Assembly (NCBI GenBank): GCA_022113835.1
Contig: JAILWY010000010.1
Location: 3,931,501 to 3,995,500, forward strand
Source of the DNA: Atopsyche davidsoni
Lineage: Eukaryota > Arthropoda > Insecta > Trichoptera > Hydrobiosidae
Reading direction: 5' to 3'
DNA: 64,000 nt
Shown here: positions 12,961 to 24,034 of the stretch, in pieces
Layout of the letters: the number at the start of each line of letters is the position of its first letter
How positions within the stretch are numbered: the stretch's first letter is position 1
Notes under the pieces: model-generated
Seen by the model: only the letters and a program-made list of their open reading frames with translations
What the model was told of the DNA's origin: nothing
Databases searched by the model: none
Made by a program: the position numbers and the translations under genes

Positions 12961-13249
12961 CAACCATTATTTGATTAACTATTATCCAGATGTCAGCCGG
13001 TGTGTTAGCGCCCGGGAACAGAGACCTCCCAATTATAAAATATAACATCTGAATACACAGTTATCCGCAGGTAATTGCCAAGCATCTTACGACACGTACG
13101 ACAGCTGGGGTCAGTGGAAAAAATCTTTATCGAAATGTTAAATCGGCTACACACACTCCGAATGGTAACTATGGCGTCCTAATTTAAGACGTCTATTTAG
13201 GTAAAAGCATAAAATAACATATAACTTAATAAAGGGACGTTGTTAGTTA

Positions 13250-13480
13250 ATTCTACATCAAGTGTCATCAACCTCCTCTGAAGAGAGCTTCAGAGGAGGT
13301 TGGCGACCATTTCACTGACTCATGCTGAGCCAGTGTTGATGGTTTGTCCCCGGGTCCTTCTACGCTGCAATTTTATATCGAAAGGAAAACTCTGCGTTGC
13401 TGCTATTTAATAGCATTATCATATAATTATTTCCTTACAAAGCTCTGGCGTTAAGATATGAAACAATAGCAGGAGCCCCC
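13250..13480 (-). repeat. Uninterrupted copy of the repeat that hosts the LTR element
   Basis: Read on the minus strand, this segment matches the two flanks of the LTR element at 45615-45770 and 49754-49825. Shared blocks are TGCTATTGTTTC, AGAGCTTTGTAAGGA, GCGTAGAAGGACCCGGGGAC, AACACTGGCTC and AACCTCCTCTGA. It thus serves as an empty-site copy. It contains a perfect hairpin, 13270-13283 with 13288-13301 (14-bp arms, loop AGAG). Repeat class unknown. Confidence 0.65.
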
Positions 13481-13489
13481 CACCTCAAT

Positions 13490-16230
13490 AAGGTACTTCT
13501 TTAGTACATTCCTCCACAATCATTCCAAGTCCACTAATCCATTACTGATCCTTTACACACGCTCAGGGTACAGAATGCCAGCCATGCACGAGCAATGGAA
13601 TGGGGAGAGCGGAGAAGTATTCGTTAATAGCCAGTTTTAATTGACAAGATGTCAAATACGCTAAACCTGATTGATGTGTCTTGTTATCTGTTTATGGTAT
13701 TGACAAAATAAATTGTATGTAAACTTAGTTGATAAAAAATCAATATCTCTTTATCAGAATATTTCAATAAATATTGTTTTTTATAAATTTAAAGGCTTGT
13801 TATTATTAATTTTTGTTGATTAGTCATCCAGTGAACGGGTGTAAGCCTAGGATTATACATCTAAATATTCACTACTTATGAAAACATACAGACAATTTTT
13901 CATATTAATTGATGCCCAGTATAAACATTTATTATATCGACCACCTTATGAACAGGTTTATTTAAAATCCAGGTGATTTTAAATATACCTGACGCAATAA
14001 GACATTAACTGGCGAAGGTAATGAACCAGCGGTGAGTATTTTACAATATAAACAATGTTTATTAATGTTATCATTGTCTTATATATTAAGATATGTAAAA
14101 CTATATAATCTGAAAGTTTAATTTAAAAATCATTTTACAGAGTAAAAATATGCCTGTTATTTCAAAAGTACAATCTTTTGGATATCTTAAAACTTATCGA
14201 TACGAAAACACATTCTTATTTTTATTATTTATTTGTCGCGGGGCGTGTTAATTTAATAGAATTACAGTTAAAAAGACTAACCTGGTTCGGACTAGTATCT
14301 AATAATTCATATCTTACACGCTAAGTATAGTCATAGTGGGAAAGGGTAAATTTTCACCTAATAAATATTCCCTTCTCGTGAAATGTCCATCACTCTTCCC
14401 CAAATCACCTGTTAATAAATAACAATGTAAATTACTCTCAAGTACTCGCCTTCGATGCGCTCGTCTGACGGAGAGCCGATTAACAAAAAAAAACTCTACT
14501 AATACACTCGCGAGCGCGTTACATTACCCACATGATGCATTATTTGAAATAATTTAAAAATATTTATAACAAAATAAATCAAATTTTGTGGAACGTCTAG
14601 TATTTTCAGGTAACTCGGTTTGTTGCCGTCTCGGTGTAGTTTTAAACATTCAACAAAGTCAATAGACAAAGTCAAGAGCTCCGGTTTGAGAAAGTGTTTG
14701 GAAGAATGTCATTTATGTAAAAAGTCTTAACGCCAGACTTGATGAAAAATAAAAGATCCTACGATCTTTAAATGGCAACTAGCTATTGAAAAATATCCAT
14801 TCACTGAAGAAAATAATTGACTTGTACCGACGTAATTGGACAAAGCAAAATATTTAAACTGAAAGCTATAGTATTATATATTATACTATGACAAGCTGCA
14901 ATTATACAAATATATTCCAGTTTATTCAAGTTATTTATGCATGTAAGCATATAAAAAAATTAAGCATAAAATTTCAGATTTGTTTTATTGGTGTACTTAT
15001 CCGCAAAAAAAAACATCTCTCGATACACATAATATGTTGTTTTTAATACACTGACGTGAACATTGCTTGTACTGTGTCGTTTACTTATAAATCGCACAAT
15101 ATACATAGAGAAAACTCATGGATCAACATCGACCACAATTTATGGTATACATTTTTAATTGATTTGCAGCAATTTAATATGCTCATGACTTAAATGAAAG
15201 AGTTATTATTTCAGCATTGTTAAATGAAATGATTAGAATGTCTTGGTGCTGGATAAAAAGAGATTCCATCCTAAAAAGTAACATTGAAGGTAAAGTATCG
15301 TTTTTTTTATATTTGCTGTACATAAAATATTCTTTATTTCTAGAGCCTGACACATTTGCTGTGGTAACGATAGACGAAAAACATTGGAAAGTGCCAACTA
15401 CGTGATTCAATTCCGATTTACTCAAAAAAAGAAACCTGTGTGAGGCCTACGTTATAATTTTATTTATCGTATTTTTAAAAATATACTGCGTTAGAAAACA
15501 AACAGATACAGTGTGTATATAATTTCTTTCTAATTCTTTGACTTTGGCCTTTTCAACGATTATCAGTGAAGGCACCAGTTACAATCGTGAATTAAAAAAA
15601 CCTATTATTTTAAAGTATGTGGCTATTGTATACAACGTGCAATGCTCAAAGCATAGAACACAAAAATTAGTTAGATAAAAATTATTTTATTTAAATATAT
15701 TAGTTAGTATTGTTAAAAGAAAAACATGATATTCTTTGACAAAAAACCAATGAATTATACGACAGAAAAGTAAATTATCTGGTATTTTTTAAATTATCTC
15801 TCAAAAAGCGATGTCATTAATTTTAATTTGAACGAAAAAATATATTTAATTAACATGCGTACGTATGAAAGTATGTAGTTATTTTTACAGAACATTTTAT
15901 TAATATATCATTTGATATTTATGTGAGTTAGCTGCTTTGAGTCGATAAATATATATATATGTATATCTATATTGAATCAGCTATAAATCTTGGGATGTTT
16001 TTTTTTTTTAATAAATCAATTAAATTGACTTAGTGACCACTGAGATATTTGTACGTAAGCCATACAATAAAAATAATTGCTAAAATTAGTTAGTGTCAAT
16101 GCCTTTTTTAAAAGCACCGAAATCGCCATCATTCGAATTTAGTAAAAACTAAAACGGTTAAGATTATTAAATCTACGCGAATGGCCTCGTATGCGATGCA
16201 TGAAAATATCAATAAAACGTTTATTTCAAT
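13490..16230. other. AT-rich region without recognised genes
   Basis: Only short frames without codon bias are present. No RNA gene, repeat array or splice-flanked coding island was recognised. Confidence 0.4.
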
Positions 16231-16239
16231 TTCACAACA

Positions 16240-16459
16240 CATCAAGCGATGAAACAAGACGCAAAGACGGTGTATGAACTTGGCTGGGAGAATAAACTTT
16301 CGTGTGTGCAAGTATGTGGGTCTTCGGCAGTGGAGTAGGGCATAGTCGTTGCGTAACTCCTCGACATTGACCTTGGCCGGGTGTGGACGGCGAAGAACTC
16401 GTTCCACTCCCCCAGCCATCTGCTCGGCCTCGTGGCACACACCGGCATGCAAATCGAAG
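16240..16459 (-). pseudogene. GC-rich exon-like island, possibly a chemoreceptor-type relic
   Basis: On the minus strand, TTTTATTTCACCAG (acceptor AG at 16461-16460) precedes a frame reading FDLHAGVCHEAEQMAGGV, then ERVLRRPHPAKVNVEELRN. Codon bias is good for about 45 codons and then fades into AT-rich sequence with no donor. Two other frames are also open, so the frame is uncertain. The Cys-His/Glu pattern and the VEELRN-like segment vaguely recall the last exons of insect gustatory receptors; this is only an impression. The abrupt loss of coding character suggests a broken or partial exon. Confidence 0.3.
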
Positions 16460-16611
16460 CTGGTGAAATAAAATCCACACCAGAGGCGCAACAATGAAAT
16501 AAATTGAATAAAAACACGTATCACTGAGCTTATTTTAAAAAAATATATTAATCTTTGCTTAGAAATATTTATAAAAAATTACTGAACCGAAGAATTCACA
16601 TTTGTCTAAAA

Positions 16612-16994
16612 CAGTGGCTCGCAAACTCTCTTGGCCCAGCGACCCCTTTTCATAGTTAAAACTTGCCCACGGACCCCCTACAAAAACTACATAAATTCAT
16701 ATTATAGACTAGTTGGTGCAAGTATCTACTCTATTAACCTACCTGACTCACCGCGATGCCTGTTATTACTTGTATTTTATGCACCTGTCATTATTTATTT
16801 TTTACTTTTAAATTCGTTAATAATGTATTCATTGTTATTTGTTTTAACTTCCATATTAATAAAAATGTGTCACAATTTTTTTATTTTATATTAAACCTTG
16901 CGCGTACCCCCTGACGTTGTTCAGGGACCCCTTAATCGATTTTAATTTTCTAAAGACCCCCTGGGGCCCGTAGGGACCATTTTGAGAAGCACTG
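16612..16994. mobile_element. hAT-type MITE, 383 bp
   Basis: Starts CAGTGGCTCGCAAACT and ends with a sequence whose reverse complement is CAGTGCTTCTCAAAAT, the usual terminal pattern of nonautonomous hAT elements. It is flanked by 8-bp direct repeats, GTCTAAAA (16604-16611) and ATCTAAAA (16995-17002), differing at one base. The interior has no convincing coding frame and carries runs of GGACCCC and its complement near the ends. Confidence 0.8.
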
Positions 16995-17002
16995 ATCTAA
17001 AA

Positions 17003-18235
17003 CGAATGATAATGAGAAATAAATATATTTAAGACGATTTTTAGTGATATACGTTTATGCAGTTAAATAAATAATATTTTACAAGGTTGGTTTTAAAAAT
17101 TATTGGATGTAAGTTATGTCAGTTTGTTTGAACATTTTAAGATATTTTTGTTTGAAAGTGATAATGCTTTGGTTTTTTATCTATCCGTTTTTACGAATAC
17201 TTACCATTTTAAGATATACGCCATTGATTCTTTTGTAGCCGGTACCCTTCTGCTACTACACCAACACCCCTTCGGCATGAATATATTATCTCCCATTAGC
17301 TCTATATTTTTCATAGGTTATTAAAAATGTGTTAAGCTTTCAATAACAGCGTGCTTTAGTTTTAAATATCTATAATCAATTTAATTTCAGTATCGTATGT
17401 GTAAAAAACATTTAAATTGAGTCATAAGTTAAAAGATAAGTAGTGTTTTTTTTTGTTTTAGAAACTTTTAAATATTTATATTCAAACCATTGATATAAAA
17501 ACTTATTCTCATTAATGTTTTAATGTACTTAAAGTATGATTAATTTAATGTATCACTTACGATTGTTTTGTATTTAAACATTACCATCTTACCTTTGTTG
17601 CAACCTATATTCATATACCCTCTTACCTCTCCTTAATTTTTTTTATTATTCTTTAGTGAGAATGAAAGTGGAATTTGTGTATTGAATTTTTTTTTTCTTA
17701 GATTTTCTATGAAAAAAGGAGTAATGTGTAAAGGAGGGATACTTATTAGTGGAAGGGAAGGTTTTTTTTCAATTCAAAAACTTGTATGGTGAAGATTGTT
17801 TTTTTTTTTTATTAATATAGACACAAATTCACACATTACTCGTGCATTGGTTAAAATAGACATATATTATTCATAGTAAACATTTATAAGTATAATATAA
17901 TTGATATAAGAATAAATTCAGTCACAAGGGACCGGTCATCAAAATAATGTTTAAAATTTTCAAGAAAAATAAAGCCAACATGGGTCAATTTAGAAATCTC
18001 ATAAATTTGAAAAAACTTTAATATTTTAAATTTACTACAGAAGCTCAAATGGCATTGGTAGAAATATAATATAAGAAGGGGAGATGCCAAGCCGGCATAG
18101 AGTGCAGACAATCGAATTTTCGGTTTTAAAAGTTTTCGCAAAAAACACGCCGCTAACAATCAAAGCTCGCGTAAAATCGAATATTCGATCAAAAATGATA
18201 ATGGCTGGCGACGGCCATGGACTTGCCTGGCTTTT
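17003..18235. other. AT-rich region without recognised genes
   Basis: Homopolymer-rich, with several T runs. Small frames at 17103-17324 and 17884-18286 show no domain or codon bias. The GC-richer patch 18075-18240 directly precedes the 91-bp tandem repeat and may belong to the same element. Confidence 0.4.
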
Positions 18236-18239
18236 GCAC

Positions 18240-18510
18240 CCCTGGGATAAAGTAAACCTTTTAACAATAAGATAATGTGTATGCATTTATTACATCAACG
18301 TACAGTTACAAATAATTAGTAATTTTGTATCTCTGGGATAAAGTAAAACCTCATTACAATATGAGAATGTGTTGGCATTTATTACATAAACATAAAGAAA
18401 CAAACATTTATAGATAATGCACAACTGAGATAAAGTAAACTTTTTGACAATATGAGAATGTACTTGCATTTATTACGTTAACGTACAGTGCCAAACATTT
18501 ATATTTCTTA
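18240..18510. repeat. Three tandem copies of a ~91-bp unit
   Basis: The motif GATAAAGTAAA recurs at 18246, 18337 and 18429 (spacing 91 and 92). In each unit it is followed by ACAATANGA-like sequence, then GCATTTATTAC. The units are diverged at many positions, so the array is old. Confidence 0.7.
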
Positions 18511-18514
18511 TAAT

Positions 18515-21500
18515 GGATTTGGTTGGAACTCAAATTTTGGGTACACACATAAATATTTTTAAATATTCGACATTTCTTAAATCTATTCAACGTTACTAAA
18601 CATCGTACGTAATACACATTTATATATAATCTGTGTATTAAGAAACTTTTATGACTTTCTACTACATTTGTGGATACTATGTATTGTTAAGAGTATTGGA
18701 AAAAATATTATGAGAAACCGAATTATCAAACGCGATATGTTTGACCCTGAGAGGGTGTCCACAGTCCTATGAAATCACCAAGATATAGTTTGAAAATAAA
18801 TAGGGCTTTTGAAAACACTACGCTATTGCTTATTATCTATTACCACATTCAGAATTAAATGTTAATCAAAAAAAAATAACAAAAGATAAAAAGCTAGACA
18901 CCCTGAAAACTTGGTTGCACAAAAACAGATGGAATTGTTCTCAACAACGACTGTTGGCGAAACCGAACGCGTGCTCTGCTTTATATCTTTTATTATTTAA
19001 TAGTACTTATTAAATATTAAAACTACCGACTACATTCTAACAAATATATGAATATGCTAAATAGTATATTGATATTAGACATTTATTTTATATCGAACAT
19101 TTATTTTTTAATTATTTCCAATATTTTAAAAATTATGGGATACTAAAAAGTCCAATGGTTTGATTGACCTGAGTGTAAAAGTTTTATAAGAGATATGACG
19201 ATTAATACTTAAAAAAACATAGTGGACCATACATAATATATCCAAGCCGCTCTAGCCAGGGATGTTATTCCAGTGTCTTAAGTAAATAATTATTTCCTAA
19301 GTTTATTCTAATCGCTACACGATATAACCTTAATTATACAAATAATTCAATTCATACAATTCTGGTGGATTGAAATTCCATTTCTATTTCAGTAAAACCA
19401 CCCGCCATCATTAGCGCCGAGTATTTGAAATGCATGTAAAATCATACATTTTTATCACTAAGAATCTCTCATATGCTTAGATATTTATACGTAAATGAAA
19501 AATCAACACAAAAACAATCCTTATTGAATAAAGTGGATAAACATTTATGGGGCGCTGGCTTCTAAGTGAGTCGCCTAAAATACATCAATAAAAAGTTTTA
19601 AGATTAGTAGTTTTTAAATAAAACTCCCTGATTTTTAAATACCCAATGATTTAATACTAAAGACATATATTAGTAATACTTGAAGTACTTTTCTATGTAA
19701 AATTGATACGTCGAACTTAATTTTCTAAATGACAAATAGTTTTAAACATTAGCTCAAATATTCTAAACATATATATATAAATAGTACAGGTACACACGTT
19801 CTAGTGAAAAAAATGTATTAACGATTAAGGACAACTATATTTTTACTAGGACAGGAGGACCTTTTTTGTCTTTCAAAGGCATCGTCAAGTAGATAAGATC
19901 AATGAGCGATGCATGCTTTTAATAAGTTTACCCCAAGAGTTGAAGCAAATCGTCAAAATCAAAGGTCAATTTCTCAGGTGGCTACCAATTGAAACCCAAA
20001 GTTTTCTGGTAGCAGCTCCTTATTTGTTTACCCGAAATAGTACATAAATTTAAACTGTTTATGTTTCATTGGTCGTCAATAACAACAACAAAAATTAGTG
20101 TTTATTCATATTGAGCAGGTCACTTATATTTATTTGATACCCTTGTTTGATAAAAAGAAAAAGGTAAGGGAATAATCCAAATTGTGTTGTACAGAAAGTG
20201 GCTAGCAAATTATTAACTGTCCCAGTAAAAAAAAAAAAGAATCCGCAAGAATTAGGTTCATTTATATTGATATAACCAAATTTTAAAATTATAAATTTAC
20301 AGGTTTTTTTTTCATTAATTATTATCATTATTACCTGTATAATTTAATTCATTTGTAAAGTGGACTTAATGCTTTAAAAATCTAAAAGTGTAGATAATAA
20401 ATATATCCAAACATTGATTAATTTACGTGTAAAGATAAATCTACTGGTTTTGTTAGTATTTAAACGTTTTTACACCCGCAGGGATCGCGAGGTGATATGA
20501 TACCATAACCCTTTGATGTTTTTCTTATTTCTTAATGATAGAGTATTTGTTAAGCGTCTTTAAATATGTTATATTATAGTATAAAAAGCACAATGAATTT
20601 AATAAAAAGAATAATAAATACACTTGTTTTTTATGATTAAAATTATAACGTTTTGTTTCTCATTCGTAAGATAGTAAATAAAGCACAGGGGAAATGCTTG
20701 TTGGTTTAATTTGTAGCAACTTTGCAAGCAAATATTTTTTTATGATAACCTGGTGACTTTAATTTTTTACAGAGCATAGAACAAAATATGCGCATCATCG
20801 AAACAAGAACTTTATCCCGTTTAAGTCCCTTCTTTACAAATCGTATATAATAATTAGATACTTGCAATGAACATTTCTTTTCTGACTCATGCTCGCTTTA
20901 TGATGCTCTGTAACACAATAGTATATTGCAAATGTATGCAGCATACTTAAAATTAATTATTCATCGCTTTGTTAAAATCGGACTTCATTTACCCCTTCAA
21001 AAAATAATCAAAAGAACGACTTAATCAAAACAAACATTTAAAGTTATTTCTACACATTGCTAGATAATTTTAATGACGAAAGCTATTAAGATTTATGTAC
21101 ATAAATAACTTCATGATTAAATATGATTCACTACTTAGTAAAGTGCACGTTTTCCTGGTAAATCGCCATTCTCACTTAGTAATTAAAACTCTATTTAAGA
21201 GTTATTACCCTAGTCCTTACGACATAATATCTATAGCTAATACATTTATTTACAAATCATATTTTGATATTATCCACAAAAATCAATAAATTCACTTATA
21301 AATTATGTTTTATTGACTTGAAGTACCCAAAAATAGCACGTATTTAAATCACGTAAATTTACCAAAACAATATAGACTATTGACTTTTAATTTTGTCAGA
21401 CGGGAAATCATATCGAGTAAAGACTCTTGATTCACGAAATGTAAGCGTGACTTTTTATTTTGAATAAATAATATATACTAAGTATAATGCACGTATATTA

Positions 21501-22165
21501 CGTATAAGATTATATCTTTTCAATGCCAAATTTAATGTTTGTGAATATTAAAATCAAGTATATTTTTAAAAACCCTATCGGTAACAACATGTAGTGAAAC
21601 GTATATTCTAGTGGCTAAATGTTACGCTTATATAATATATGATGATTTCCACTAGGTATCGATTAAAAGCTATGAATATATGTCTAATAGACAGCTATGG
21701 AATATTTCTAGTGTGATTCGCAACATGTCGCGAGATCGCGGAGAGTACCTGGCGGGAGCGGATTAGATTACCCTACTGTCACAGAAGTACCCCTTAATCC
21801 TAGACAAATCACAATATTAACTTATTAATAATTTGGTTATTAACCATATCAAAGGCAAAATAATCAATCTTCAAGGTTAAAGCTGGCAAACACATTGAAA
21901 CAACACGTTATGATGCATATAAAACACAGAGATATAGTGCGAGCGCAGATTTTACTGAAGTAAATAAGAAGTTAGTAAGCTTAAACAACACACTTAAATG
22001 TACTGCGATCAGCACAGCATTCTGTCGAAAAAACTATACACATGGTCGCAATATAATTGAGAGCAAGCCTTTCATTGAACAGCAAGTGATAATAACTCAA
22101 TAGGATTACTTCACACACATATATAGGTCACTTTGCTGCTGAAACATATTACAGTGGATTTAAAC
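18515..22165. other. AT-rich region without recognised genes
   Basis: No supported coding sequence. It lies downstream of the minus-strand transposase-derived frame ending at 22172 and may include its 3' UTR. A GC-richer patch at 21715-21790 was not identified. Confidence 0.4.
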
Positions 22166-22171
22166 GATATA

Positions 22172-23986
22172 TTAAAAGAAGATGGTACGTGACTTGGATT
22201 TATTGTAGATTATGCCGCTGGAGGGGCCCGGCTGGGGCGAGTTGCACCTGGGGTAGGGGTCGTTCTCGCTGTCGGTGGTGTCCTCGAAGACGGGGTTGAA
22301 AGTGCGATCGTACTTGCGCCCGTTCGCCCAGTCAGCCGCCCCCGCCTGAGGAGTGTTCCCCTGAGACGCGCCCGGCACCGCCACGTTATCCTCGTCCAGG
22401 GGCTGGTGGGCCATAGAATCATACTTGTTGGGAGACACAGCGAAAGGTCTTGCAGGCTTCGGTTTCGGGACTGGCGAGTCTTCTGGGTCCAACACCGACA
22501 TCGAGGGCAAATCTGTTCTATAGTAAATTAGGCTGTCGTTGAGAGCGGTTATGACTTTTCTGCTCCGCTTTACATCTGCATCTTTCTTAAAGATAAATAT
22601 TCCTTTGTTTATAAGCCCAACGGTTTTTCTTAGCCACGCAACTCTGACCAAAGACTCTTTGAAATAATATAGAGAACTATTTAGTTTACTCTTATCTCCC
22701 TTTTTCTTATACATCCAATAATAATCATTGTCTTTTAGGTTATCAAACTCTAATAAGTCCAATATACCTCCATCCGGTATATCCAATTTTAACTCAAGTG
22801 CTAAAATTGAGAGTCTATCGATGGCGTCCATCAATTGACTATCCACTACATCTTCAACATAAGGGGTGTTATTTATCTGTAATTTTTTCCATCCTCGTTT
22901 TATTGCCGATTTTTCGAGCAAGATCCACGATATCGCTAGGAACTCGACGGCTTCTTTGATGTCAAAGGATTTCCAAAACGAAAAAAAGTTAGTATATTTC
23001 GAATTCCCAATCTCCTCAAGGGCTTTTGAAAATATTAAATTAAAGTATTCAGCTTTAAAGAGTGACAATACATCTTTATCCAGAGGCATAAGTATCGGTG
23101 ATGTATTTGGAGGAAGGAACAGTACTGTAACATTATTGGCTACTGGCAGTAGAGTAGTATACAAAACGCCAAAGTCTAAAACGAGAAGTATCTTGAAAAA
23201 AATCTTTTTTTCCTTGCAATAGAGAGCGACAGACGGAATAAATACAGAGTCGTACCACTTCTTCAGTGAATCGGGTGTCAGCTTAGCCTGCGGCTCTGTC
23301 TCCCAAGTAAAATGGTCAAAGCTCTCTTCGCTCTCTTTAAACACCTCCGGGTGCCTGCAGTAAGTTATAATTAAAGGATTAATCTTTTTGTCACCAGACA
23401 AATTAGTTCCCGTCAATACTGTGAATCTTTCTTGCGATTGTCTGTGAAGCATCTGGCTTGAATCAGCTTTGGGATCTGCAGAAGGAGGCAGTCTCTTCCA
23501 GAACACGCTAGCTTCGCTAATGCTAAATACTTGATGTGGCGAGTAGTTCCCCCAGTCCATAGTCGTGTCTAAGTTAGATATAAAGTCTTGAGAAGCTTGG
23601 ATGTCGTAAACTGCCCCGCACTCGGGTGGATTATTGATAGTTGTAACTTTATGTCTCACTAAGAAGTTTTCGAACCATTCGCGGTCCGGCTCTAGAGTAC
23701 TATCAGTGGGTTCGTTTCTATGCTCACGTTTAACCCTTGTCAAAAGGTTAGTTGCTTGGGTTATCATAGTGGTAACTGTCGAAGGAATAAATTTTGCATG
23801 TTGCACATTCATCCAATGTAAAAGCTTTTTTTCCATTTTATTCACATGTCGGTGAGGTTCATGATTGACGTCATTAAAAAAAATCGGCGCTGTTCGGGGA
23901 TCGGTTTTTGACTTACAGAGAGACTTATTATTAGAACCCATTTCTTCACCACGAAAATTGATATTAGGATCAATTAAGATATGCAT
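22172..23986 (-). CDS. Tigger/pogo transposase-derived protein, first catalytic Asp lost
   Basis: 604 residues from ATG 23986 to the stop at 22172-22174. Residues about 50-117 fit a Tc5/CENP-B-type helix-turn-helix (MEKKLLHWMN ... WFENFLVRHKV). Residues about 150-310 fit the DDE domain of Tigger/jerky proteins: ERFTVLTGTN, LPPNTSPILMPLD. The usual NADE motif reads SISEASVFWKRLP, so the first Asp is Ser157. The second (LLVLDFGVLY, D271) and third (MPLD, D303) are kept, though residues around D271 are unusual. A charged, Pro-rich tail follows. A long intact frame with a broken active site suggests domestication, like the jerky/CENP-B relatives, with DNA binding as the likely remaining activity. 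The frame upstream (24032-26350) ends at a TAG 45 nt before this ATG in the same phase, so this may be the second half of one gene. Confidence 0.75.
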   Translation of the reverse strand: MHILIDPNINFRGEEMGSNNKSLCKSKTDPRTAPIFFNDVNHEPHRHVNKMEKKLLHWMNVQHAKFIPSTVTTMITQATNLLTRVKREHRNEPTDSTLEPDREWFENFLVRHKVTTINNPPECGAVYDIQASQDFISNLDTTMDWGNYSPHQVFSISEASVFWKRLPPSADPKADSSQMLHRQSQERFTVLTGTNLSGDKKINPLIITYCRHPEVFKESEESFDHFTWETEPQAKLTPDSLKKWYDSVFIPSVALYCKEKKIFFKILLVLDFGVLYTTLLPVANNVTVLFLPPNTSPILMPLDKDVLSLFKAEYFNLIFSKALEEIGNSKYTNFFSFWKSFDIKEAVEFLAISWILLEKSAIKRGWKKLQINNTPYVEDVVDSQLMDAIDRLSILALELKLDIPDGGILDLLEFDNLKDNDYYWMYKKKGDKSKLNSSLYYFKESLVRVAWLRKTVGLINKGIFIFKKDADVKRSRKVITALNDSLIYYRTDLPSMSVLDPEDSPVPKPKPARPFAVSPNKYDSMAHQPLDEDNVAVPGASQGNTPQAGAADWANGRKYDRTFNPVFEDTTDSENDPYPRCNSPQPGPSSGIIYNKSKSRTIFF

Positions 23987-24034
23987 TCTTTTACGCTTGC
24001 GAGAACCAGTGCCCTTAGGCCGAAGTAACCCCTA
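23987..24034 (-). other. In-frame TAG and 15-codon linker joining two transposase-derived frames
   Basis: The upstream frame ends ACA TCG GTT TCC TAG (stop 24034-24032). The next 15 codons stay open, read GLLRPKGTGSRKRKR, and run straight into the ATG at 23986. The basic tail of the linker looks like a nuclear localisation signal. TTTCCTAG before GGG also resembles a splice acceptor, so an intron ending here would remove the stop. Readthrough, a nonsense mutation and a sequencing error are the other options. Confidence 0.6.
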
